Positions 35,071-42,175 of a stretch of DNA of 64,000 nt are shown one piece after another (the stretch's first letter is position 1; the number at the start of each line of letters is the position of its first letter). The notes under the pieces are model-generated. The model was not told the DNA's origin. It ran no database searches and saw nothing but the letters and a program-made list of their open reading frames with translations. Origin of the DNA: Mesorhizobium sp. (GTDB taxonomy: Bacteria > Pseudomonadota > Alphaproteobacteria > Rhizobiales > Rhizobiaceae). The stretch spans positions 62,001 through 126,000 of the forward strand of contig NZ_SUHQ01000017.1 of assembly GCF_004962245.1 (NCBI RefSeq), given 5' to 3'. The translations under genes and the position numbers were made by a program.

Positions 35071-35580
35071 CTAGAGGTCGACCTTTGCATTGTCGCCTAT
35101 GTCAGGCTTCGCACCTGTCACGGCGGCCACGATCATTTTGGCAGTGGCGAGGATCTTGCCCGGACTGTCCCAGAGTTCGCCGTCATCCGGCGTAACGGTG
35201 ATGAGACGGATATCCGGATCATCGGAGTTATCCCACCAAGCTTCGTCGGTCTTCTCCCAAAGCTCCCTTATTTTCGCGCGGTCGTTCGACACGACCGCAG
35301 GGCCGGAAATTGTCACATATTTGTAGTTGCTGTTGTCGCTCCAGGCCAAAGTGACTTTCGGATAGCGCTTCAGCTGATCGTTTTTGGCACCGTCGTCGTT
35401 GACCAGAAAATAGATCGAATGCTCTTTGCGTTGTACGCGGGCCGATAGCGGACGAGCACGCGTATATTCTCCGTCCCATGTGGCAAACATGCAGACGTCA
35501 ATCTGCTTTGCGAGTTCCCAAATCCGGTCTGTAGACTCTTCCTGGGTCAAGTCATTTTCTTGCTCTTTGTGGTTTGCCAT
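35071..35580 (-). CDS. general stress protein, pyridoxamine-phosphate-oxidase-like fold
   Basis: The 169-residue product resembles the general stress protein 26 group of split-barrel flavin-binding proteins. It has FATWDGEYTRARPLSARV, IYFLVNDDGAKNDQLKRYPKVTLAW, and a W-rich EKTDEAWWDNSDDPDIRLI segment. It probably binds FMN or a related cofactor; a catalytic role is unproven. The ATG is at 35580. A perfect EcfG promoter lies 30 bp upstream, supporting general stress control. Confidence 0.92.
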   Translation of the reverse strand: MANHKEQENDLTQEESTDRIWELAKQIDVCMFATWDGEYTRARPLSARVQRKEHSIYFLVNDDGAKNDQLKRYPKVTLAWSDNSNYKYVTISGPAVVSNDRAKIRELWEKTDEAWWDNSDDPDIRLITVTPDDGELWDSPGKILATAKMIVAAVTGAKPDIGDNAKVDL

Positions 35581-35609
35581 GGCTCGCTCGCTTGCTGGAC
35601 ATCCTCGCT

Positions 35610-35634
35610 AACGCCTTCCCGCCTACAGCGTTCC
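35610..35634 (-). promoter_or_regulatory. EcfG-type general stress promoter for the PPOX-like gene
   Basis: On the minus strand, GGAAC (35634-35630) and CGTT (35613-35610) are separated by exactly 16 bases, the EcfG consensus. It lies 30 bp before the ATG at 35580. Confidence 0.8.
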
Positions 35635-35877
35635 CACTGTCCTGTCCTTGCTCGCGCTATGGTGTATCGCTGGACGAAAGACATGCAGGGTCGGCCGACA
35701 TCAGGCGGTAATTTTTCCTCGGAGAAGCAGCCGGCGTTAGCCGCTGATCTTCTCAGCGCCTTCCTGAAAGGAAAGCGCGTTCTCGATGATCGGCAGCTTT
35801 GGGGCCGACATGCGGACTGGTAGCTTCTCGCCTCGCAAGCAAGATGCCGCACGCTTTTCAGCACAGCGGTGGCAGGG

Positions 35878-36387
35878 TTAAATCGAACGGCTGTCGTACG
35901 CCCAATGCAGTAAGGCCTGGCGTTGGCGCGGCCGGCACCAGCAGTCGGCCGGTTCGCACGCTCGGCGAAGCTGGGCGACATGGCGGCGAATGGCTTTCCA
36001 ACGTGCGATCTGCCGCTCGTCCTCACCTGATAGACGGCGACCCATGTAATAGCGACAGTACCACTGGAACCAGCCACGCGGATCGTCGGGATGTATCCAT
36101 CTCTTGGCTCGCCAGACGCTGAGCGGCTGGCTGGCGTCGACGCCGAACCAGTTGAGTAACGGATCTTTTCGCAGCGGCGACAGCCGCGCCTTTGCAAACC
36201 AGCTTTTTGGGAATTCGTCGCGGCAATCGGTCATGTATTTGCCGCCGAACACGCCGAGCGCCAGCATTGCGGCGGGCGTCAGGTCCGGCCGGAATTCGGG
36301 ATGAAAGTCATGGCCAATTGGCGCAACGAGAGCATAGCGATAGCCGTGCTGCATCCTGTCGTTCACGTCAACCCACCGCAGCTTCAT
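35878..36387 (-). CDS. conserved hypothetical protein
   Basis: The 169-residue protein is rich in Trp, Arg and Tyr. It has HDFHPEFRPDLTPAAMLALGVFGGKYM, FPKSWFAKARLSP and DDPRGWFQWYCRYYMGRR. Similar proteins occur in rhizobia and other bacteria with no assigned function. The ATG at 36387 overlaps the stop of tspO (ATGA), indicating coupled translation. No cofactor motif or membrane segment is evident. Confidence 0.82.
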   Translation of the reverse strand: MKLRWVDVNDRMQHGYRYALVAPIGHDFHPEFRPDLTPAAMLALGVFGGKYMTDCRDEFPKSWFAKARLSPLRKDPLLNWFGVDASQPLSVWRAKRWIHPDDPRGWFQWYCRYYMGRRLSGEDERQIARWKAIRRHVAQLRRACEPADCWCRPRQRQALLHWAYDSRSI

Positions 36388-36878
36388 CGGGAGCGCTTCG
36401 ACAGTACTTTCGAGCGGTTGCGCCGCCAGATGGAATAGTTGAGTGCCGCCGCGAAGCTCACCCACGCCAGGTAAGGAACAAGCAGCAATGCGGCGGCCAA
36501 GCATACGCGCTGAAACAGAATGATCGTTGCCAGGATCGCAACCCAAAGCACCATAATCTCCACCAGCGCCAACCCGGGTCGGTGAAGTCCGAAAAAGATC
36601 GGCGCCCACGCAGCGTTGAGAAGAAGTTGGGCTGCATAGACGCCGAGAGCGAGTGCTGCGCCGGCAATGCCCGCCTCTCGCCATACGAGCCAGCCCGACA
36701 GGGCGATCGATGCATAGAGCACTGACCAGACTGGGGCGAACAGCCAGTCCGGCGGCCGCCATCCTGGCTTGTCCAGCTGCTTATACCAGTCGCCTGGCCT
36801 GAAGATCATGCCGGTGGCTGCCGCAGCGAAACTCGCAGCTACAAACGCAACAAGCGCGAGGAGCGAATGTATGTCCAT
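36384..36878 (-). CDS. tspO: TspO/MBR family tryptophan-rich sensory protein
   Basis: The 164-residue, five-helix membrane protein has the TspO signature: WYKQLDKPGWRPPDWLFAPVWSVLY, LNAAWAPIFFGLHRPGLAL, and PYLAWVSFAAALNYSIWRRN. TspO binds porphyrins and modulates pigment or stress responses in alphaproteobacteria. The ATG at 36878 is chosen because the first helix starts there. It lies just after the DUF378 gene (4 nt) and overlaps the next gene, so these form an operon. Confidence 0.93.
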   Translation of the reverse strand: MDIHSLLALVAFVAASFAAAATGMIFRPGDWYKQLDKPGWRPPDWLFAPVWSVLYASIALSGWLVWREAGIAGAALALGVYAAQLLLNAAWAPIFFGLHRPGLALVEIMVLWVAILATIILFQRVCLAAALLLVPYLAWVSFAAALNYSIWRRNRSKVLSKRSR

Positions 36879-36882
36879 CAGG

Positions 36883-37155
36883 TTATAGATGGAGGGAACC
36901 GCCGACGAGCCAAGCAGGTCCTCCGAAGGCGCTATCGGTCCGGCCAGCGGCGACCTCGCCGGAGCCCACATCAGAAAGCAGCGGGACAATCTGCCAGGCC
37001 GCCGATAGCCCCACCAGGACGTAGACGATCCTGGCAAGCCCTGAGCCGGCCCCGAAGATGGCGGCGACGAGGTCGAAGCTGAATAATCCGACCAGCCCCC
37101 AGTTCAGCCCTCCTACGATAACGAGGATGAGCGTGAGGATGTTGATGAACTTCAT
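36883..37155 (-). CDS. DUF378 family membrane protein
   Basis: The 90-residue protein begins MKFINILTLILVIVGGLNWGLVGLFSFDLVAAIFG, the DUF378 (YuzA) signature, followed by a second helix. The family average is about 70 residues; here the C-terminal 20 are divergent and low in conservation. GGAGAAG precedes the ATG. The function is unknown. It lies between the fasciclin and tspO genes on the same strand. Confidence 0.88.
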   Translation of the reverse strand: MKFINILTLILVIVGGLNWGLVGLFSFDLVAAIFGAGSGLARIVYVLVGLSAAWQIVPLLSDVGSGEVAAGRTDSAFGGPAWLVGGSLHL

Positions 37156-37186
37156 TGTTCTTCTCCAAGATCCACGGGACGCGAGG

Positions 37187-37672
37187 TCAGCCTTCCGGCG
37201 GCATGATCACCTTGTCGATGACATGGATTACGCCGTTCGAGGCAGCCACATCGGCATCGGTGACGGCGGCATCGTTGACCCTGACGGAGGAGCCCTCGAC
37301 TTCGATGTCAATCATCTTGCCGTTGACAGACTTGGCCTCATCAAGACCAGCAACATCCGCCGCCATGACCTTTCCTGGGACCACATGGTAGGTCAGGATT
37401 TCGGTGAGCTGCTGCTTGTTTTCCGGCTTCAGCAGGTTTTCGACCGTACCGGCCGGCAGCTTGGCAAATGCCTCATCGGTTGGAGCAAAGACCGTGAACG
37501 GACCATCTCCCTTGAGAGTGGATACTAGGCCGGCCGCTTCGAGCGCGGCTGCCAATGTCTTGAACTGACCCGCTTCCACTGCAGTATTGACGATATCCTT
37601 TTCAGCAGCGAATGCGCTAACGCCGCTGGCGAGCATCATTGCTGCAGCGACCAGAAGGCTTTTCAACTTCAT
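37187..37672 (-). CDS. secreted fasciclin-domain protein
   Basis: The 161-residue product has a signal peptide (MKLKSLLVAAAMMLASGVSAFA) and one fasciclin (FAS1) domain with the H1 motif DGPFTVFAPTDEAFAKL and the H2 motif GVIHVIDKVIMP; YHVVPG is in between. Such proteins mediate adhesion and are often stress- or symbiosis-related in rhizobia. GAGAGGAG precedes the ATG at 37672. It is the first gene of a minus-strand run to DUF378, tspO and the hypothetical gene. Confidence 0.93.
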   Translation of the reverse strand: MKLKSLLVAAAMMLASGVSAFAAEKDIVNTAVEAGQFKTLAAALEAAGLVSTLKGDGPFTVFAPTDEAFAKLPAGTVENLLKPENKQQLTEILTYHVVPGKVMAADVAGLDEAKSVNGKMIDIEVEGSSVRVNDAAVTDADVAASNGVIHVIDKVIMPPEG

Positions 37673-37835
37673 TGCGTTTCTCCTCTCGATGACCGGTGCG
37701 AGATGCACGTCATGCCCCTTTCATCTGGAGAAAATTGGTTTTCTTACCACTCAAATTTTCGTGATAATGGAGGAGATTCTCTTGTGAAGAAAATTGCCAT
37801 TGCATAATTTCCCGAAACGAAAAGGAGTTTGCGTC

Positions 37836-38417
37836 GTGCTCTCCGACACCCTTTCAAACGAGCTCCAGCGCTACGCCATCGGCTCGCGTATCAAGGCACT
37901 ACGCCTAAGGAAGAAGCTGGGGCTGGTGCAACTGGCCGGGCACACCGGCCTTTCGCCTGCGATGCTCTCGAAGATCGAGCGCGGGCAGATGTTTCCAACG
38001 CTGCCCACGCTGCTTCGGATCGCCATGGTTTTCGGCGTCGGCCTCGACCACTTCTTCACTGCCGAGGAGGAGCCGCTCATCGCGATCGTCAGAAAGGAAC
38101 AGCGTCTCAAACTTCCAAGCCCGCCGGGCGGAAAGCACCCAGCCTATATATTCGAAAGCCTGGATTATCCCGCTTCTGGCCGCCGCATGGAGGCATTCTA
38201 CGCCGAGTTCCCGCTCGATGCGCCGCCTTCAGAGCCGCATCAACATGGCAGCGCTGAGTTCATCTACGTGCTCAGCGGTCGGCTTGTAGTGAATGTGAAC
38301 GGCAAGGAGGTCGCGCTGGATACGGAGGACGCAATATATTTCGACTCTAGTGTTCCGCACAATTATCGCCGCGAAGGCGAGGCAATTTCAACGGCCATTG
38401 TTGTGACCTCTTCGTAG
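37836..38417 (+). CDS. XRE-family regulator with cupin domain
   Basis: The 193-residue protein has an N-terminal HTH (IGSRIKALRLRKKLGLVQLAGHTGLSPAMLSKIERG, residues about 14-70) and a C-terminal cupin (PHQHGSAEFIYVLSGRLVVNVNG ... DAIYFDSSVPHNYRR). This class senses a small molecule via the cupin and represses or activates nearby genes. GTG at 37836 after AAAGGAG is chosen. The genes downstream are remnants; the divergent neighbour is the fasciclin operon, a plausible target. Confidence 0.9.
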   Translation: MLSDTLSNELQRYAIGSRIKALRLRKKLGLVQLAGHTGLSPAMLSKIERGQMFPTLPTLLRIAMVFGVGLDHFFTAEEEPLIAIVRKEQRLKLPSPPGGKHPAYIFESLDYPASGRRMEAFYAEFPLDAPPSEPHQHGSAEFIYVLSGRLVVNVNGKEVALDTEDAIYFDSSVPHNYRREGEAISTAIVVTSS

Positions 38418-38718
38418 GCCATCGTTGACTGAGTACTCCTCAAACTCATCCCCTATGCATCGCAGCGTTGGCCAAGGAAGTCGGCTTTCAGGTGGGGAGC
38501 AGCGAATAGTCAACCGCCGATATGCGGCGCGTTCTGATCGGCAGCGTCGGGACCGAAAGCTGACTGTCCTCTGTGGATGGCTCCCGCAATGCAAGAGGTA
38601 ATTCGACAGTGCGGAACTGTGCGCTTCCGATGCCTGAGACGGCCGAGGATTTAGCGAAATTAACCTAGCGCGCCCAACGCGGGGGCGGCGATCGAAGCGG
38701 CAGAGCAGCGAGGAAGTA
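38418..38718. other. 301 bp without a recognised gene
   Basis: Follows the XRE-cupin gene and precedes a CobW remnant. No family signature is visible in any frame, so it is probably decayed sequence. Confidence 0.35.
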
Positions 38719-39083
38719 TTGCTGCCACTTGCGTCGGATGTCGAACCTGTCAACCTCCCGGAACTATCGGGCGCGCGAATCGATACGGCCCTATCGTCTC
38801 GAGTTTCTCAGGAGGAGGGCAGCTGGATTATGTTTTCGGCTTGGCTTTCGCGGTGCTCGCGGCGCGGCGACAGCATCATCCGCGTCAAGAGAGTGGTGGA
38901 CTGCCCCGCGGGACAGCTTCTGCTGCAATTGGTGCGCGATGTGGTGCAACCCTCTGAAATCCCACTGCATGCGCGTGATGCGGGCGAGGGACAGTCCAAC
39001 GGTACCTTCATCGTGCTGTGATGGACCGCGGCATCGACGATGCGCTGCTGGAAAGACCTTGGCGGCACTCCAGTCAGGCCTGA
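38719..39083 (+). pseudogene. CobW/P47K-family GTPase, C-terminal domain remnant
   Basis: The reading frame gives SWIMFSAWLSRCSRRGDSIIRVKRVVD then QLVRDVVQPSEIPL and GTFIVL, a CobW C-terminal domain pattern (x-LLRVKGxV ... VQHVFxPP ... RLVFI). It is interrupted by a stop at 39019. One frame over, the expected ending DRGIDDALLERPW continues to a TGA at 39081. The N-terminal GTPase half is missing, so this is a truncated, frameshifted relic of a metal-chaperone-type GTPase. Confidence 0.7.
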
Positions 39084-39201
39084 ACGCCTGTCGCGCGCCT
39101 CTATACTTGAGCCCTCGAATATGCCCGGCATGTCCACGATCCGTAGTGGTCGCTGCAGTCTTATGGGGGCGCAATGCCGATCCAATTTCTAACCGTGACG
39201 C

Positions 39202-40434
39202 TTATGCAGTTAGCACATCCTCAATCTTGATCGGCAGGGTGCGCACGCGCTTGCCCGTCGCGTGGAACACAGCGTTGGCTATTGCCGGAGCCATGCCCAC
39301 CAACGCGATCTCGCCCAGCCCTTTTACGCCAAGCGGGTTCACATGCGGGTCGACCTCGTCGACGAAGAGCGCCTCCAACTTCGGAGTATCGAGGTTCACG
39401 GGCATGAGGTAGTCAGCCATGTGGGCGTTGACCGGGCGACCGTCACGCGCATCCAGAACGGTCCGTTCCATCAGCGCCATGCCCATGCCGCCGATCATCC
39501 CGCCCGTGCACTGGCTCGTGGCGAGGAGCGGATTGACCACTCGCCCAATGCCATAGGCGCCCACGAGGCGGCGTACCCTGATCGTACCGACATCGGGATC
39601 GACCGACACTTCGGCGAATACAGCGCCGAACGAGTGCATCGAATATTTTTCTGCTACCTCCGGATCGCGCCGGGCGGAGCCGTCTGCCTCGATAGGGTTG
39701 CCGACATTCGCTAGGATGTCCTGGTAAGACATGCCCGGCGAGCCATCCCCGCGTCGGCGAAGGCGTCCGCCCACCCATTCAAGGTCCTCGATCGAGGCTC
39801 CAAAGACAGGCAAGCCTTGATCGGCTATGGCCCGTTTGGCGGCCTGCGACTGCGCTTCGAGGCAGGCTGCCCGAATCGCGGATCCTACCGAAGCCATCGT
39901 CCAGGAGCCGCCGTGGGACGGTGTCGGTGGGTAGTCCGTCGTGCCAAGCCCGAACTGTACCTGTTCCGGCGGCAGCCCCAGGAATTCGGCCGCCACCTGC
40001 GTCATCGACGTGTAGGTGCCTGGCCCCATGTCGCTGGCCGCCGCTTCAATCTCGGCAGTGCCGTCTGGGAGAAGTCGCACCCTGGCGTTCGAGGGCGCCT
40101 GGAAAGCTGGGTAGGTGGCGGTTGCCGTGCCCATTCCGATCAACAGGCGTCCGTCGCGCATCGAGCGCGGCTCAGGAGACCTTCGATCCCAGCCGAAGCG
40201 CTCGGCGCCAAGGTCGTAGCATCGGATCAGCGAGCGGCTGGAGAACGGCCTGTTTTCGGCCTCGTCGATCTTCGGCTCGTTGCGCCGTCTCAGCTCGATC
40301 GGATCGATCCCGAGTTTGTAGGACAGCTCGTCCATGGCGCTTTCGAGCGCAAAGATGCCGCTTGCCTCGCCCGGACCGCGCATGTGGTTGGGCGTGCCCG
40401 TATCGAGTTCGGCCAGGCGATACTGGGTGCGCAC
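39202..40434 (-). pseudogene. xanthine dehydrogenase-family molybdopterin subunit, N-terminally truncated
   Basis: The 410-residue open frame matches the second half of a YagR/PaoC-like molybdopterin-binding subunit. It has TPNHMRGPGEASGIFALESAMDEL at the start, TASDMG-like AAASDMGPGTYT, the DYPPTPSHGGSWT loop, and the C-terminal GVKGLGEIALVGMAPAIANAV with its catalytic glutamate. Full-length relatives are about 730-770 residues, so roughly 340 N-terminal residues are gone, as are the FAD and FeS subunit genes. A translated fragment might be stable but would not be functional. Confidence 0.8.
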
Positions 40435-40564
40435 GCTCGGGCAGCCGCCGCGAAGGCGGTATAGGCATCTCGCTCGCGAATTCCTGCATCTCCCTCACGG
40501 GACCTAGCCGCGTCCGTCCGACGAACTGCTGGACTCGTCCCCATCATATCGCTAACGACAGACG

Positions 40565-40708
40565 ATGAAGAACAATCTTTATCTCGTCATCGGCGCGTTG
40601 GTCGCCGCTGTCATTGCCTTGGGCATTTACGTTTATCGCGAGGAGACGAAGCCGAAAGGCGTGGAACTTCGGATCGACGACTCGGGCGTATCAGTTCAGG
40701 AAAACTAA
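40565..40708 (+). CDS. 47-residue single-pass membrane protein
   Basis: Starts ATGAAGAACAATC and ends TAA. It encodes MKNNLYLVIGALVAAVIALG, a short Tyr/Arg stretch (IYVYREETKPKGVELRI), and a polar end DDSGVSVQEN. This gives one membrane helix (residues 5-23) and a small periplasmic or cytoplasmic tail. I recall similar small proteins in rhizobia, without a known function. It is too short to be caught by ordinary length cut-offs. It lies between the truncated oxidoreductase and the pilus cluster. Confidence 0.65.
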   Translation: MKNNLYLVIGALVAAVIALGIYVYREETKPKGVELRIDDSGVSVQEN

Positions 40709-40922
40709 ACCGCACATCCAGGTTTTCCGAAACACCCCTGCCGGGATCACCACATTTTCCCGGCAGGCTATCCGGGTCACGATTCCGAAAAGGCAAAATT
40801 ACGGCCAAATAAGGGCTTTGCAACGCGCGCGTGTGTGATACAGATGAAGGCGGGTGGGTGATTGCCGGTTCAGGCGGTCCGCCCCTTGCGTGGTCCTCTC
40901 CGGCATTTTGAATGGAGAACGC

Positions 40923-41420
40923 ATGCGACACCATCTTCTCTGCCTTGCCGGTTCTTTTGCCGCTCCAGCGCTGCTCGTGCCTTCGGCTCTTGCTCAGACT
41001 GATACCACTCAGTTCAACGTCCAGATCACGATCAGCGCCGAATGTCAGATCAATTCGGCGACCGATCTGAATTTCGGCTCGTCGGGCGTGATCGACACCG
41101 CCGTCGCAGCATCGAGCGCCATCGCCGTTCAGTGCACCAATGGAACGGACTACGACATCGGGCTCGATGTTGGACAAGGGACCGGTGCAACTGAAGCTGC
41201 CCGACTGATGACCGGGCCGAATTCGGAAACGGTGACCTATTCCCTCTATACAGATGCAGGCCATGCCGATGTTTGGGGCGACACGATCGGAACAGACACC
41301 GTAGCCGGCACCGGCACCGGCGCCGAGCAGACCTATCCCGTCTATGGTCAGGTGCCAGTGCAGGACACCCCAACAGCCGGCACTTATACCGACACCATCA
41401 CGGTAACCTTGACCTACTGA
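40923..41420 (+). CDS. spore coat U (SCPU) domain pilin-like protein
   Basis: The 165-residue secreted protein has a signal peptide (to about residue 25, ALAQ) and one SCPU domain, NVQITISAECQINSATDLNFGSSG to the beta-rich YTDTITVTLTY end. This is the type of subunit assembled by archaic chaperone-usher systems (CsuA/B-like). ATGGAGAA precedes the ATG. Its C-terminal half closely matches the C-terminal domain of the fourth gene (44614), so they share ancestry. First gene of a four-gene cluster. Confidence 0.9.
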   Translation: MRHHLLCLAGSFAAPALLVPSALAQTDTTQFNVQITISAECQINSATDLNFGSSGVIDTAVAASSAIAVQCTNGTDYDIGLDVGQGTGATEAARLMTGPNSETVTYSLYTDAGHADVWGDTIGTDTVAGTGTGAEQTYPVYGQVPVQDTPTAGTYTDTITVTLTY

Positions 41421-41449
41421 GGTCACACACCGCACCAGGGAGAGGGAAA

Positions 41450-42175
41450 ATGCGGTCACTCGCCGTCATAGTCGCATGTCTTGCAGCCGTCCTTGAATTT
41501 GCCGGCTCCTCGGAAGCCGCGTCGTTGCGCGTAGCACCCGTCGTGCTCGACCTCAGAGCGCCGACGGCAGCCTCCACGATTCGGATCTGGAACGATGCGC
41601 GCCGGCCGATTAATGTGCAGGTCCGCGTTTTACGCTGGACCCAGAAGAACGGTGAGGACACCTACCAGACGACGAATGATGTGGTCGCCAGTCCGCCGAT
41701 CACGACGCTTCGACCCGGGGGCGAAAATCTGATCCGGATTGTCCGAACCTCGAAACGTCCCGTCAACGGGGAAGAGAGCTACCGGCTGGTGGTGGACGAG
41801 CTGCCGGACCCGTCCCGCCGCGTGGCCGGAACAGTCGTTCTGGTGGTGCGCCATTCCATACCTGTTTTCTTCGCCACGAGCGATGCTCCCGGAGCGTCTC
41901 CGTCGTGGAGCGTCCAGCAAAGGCGCGGTGGCTATCTCGTCACCGTCCGCAACCGGGGATCGATGCGGCTCAAGATATCGAACCTCGCCTTGAGCAGCGG
42001 CGGTAGGGCCGTTGCGCGCCGGGACGGCCTGGTCGGCTATGCACTCGGGAACTCCACAGCGAAGTGGTTTGTGCCGGCCACCGGCCGCGGTCGGCTGTCC
42101 GGTAGTTCGCTGGCAATCTCGGCGGACAGCGAAGCGGGACGTTTTGATGCTACCGCGCGCCTTACAGGCGGCTAG
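41450..42175 (+). CDS. periplasmic pilus chaperone (PapD-like, archaic CU type)
   Basis: The 241-residue product has a signal peptide ending SSEAAS and a PapD-like N-domain: LRVAPVVLDL, STIRIWNDARRPINVQVRVLRW, and the conserved SPPITTLRPGGENLIRIVR segment. This is followed by YRLVVDELPDP and a second Ig-like domain. It would cap SCPU subunits by donor-strand complementation. The ATG at 41450 follows GGGAGAGGG. It overlaps the usher start by 29 bp. Confidence 0.92.
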   Translation: MRSLAVIVACLAAVLEFAGSSEAASLRVAPVVLDLRAPTAASTIRIWNDARRPINVQVRVLRWTQKNGEDTYQTTNDVVASPPITTLRPGGENLIRIVRTSKRPVNGEESYRLVVDELPDPSRRVAGTVVLVVRHSIPVFFATSDAPGASPSWSVQQRRGGYLVTVRNRGSMRLKISNLALSSGGRAVARRDGLVGYALGNSTAKWFVPATGRGRLSGSSLAISADSEAGRFDATARLTGG

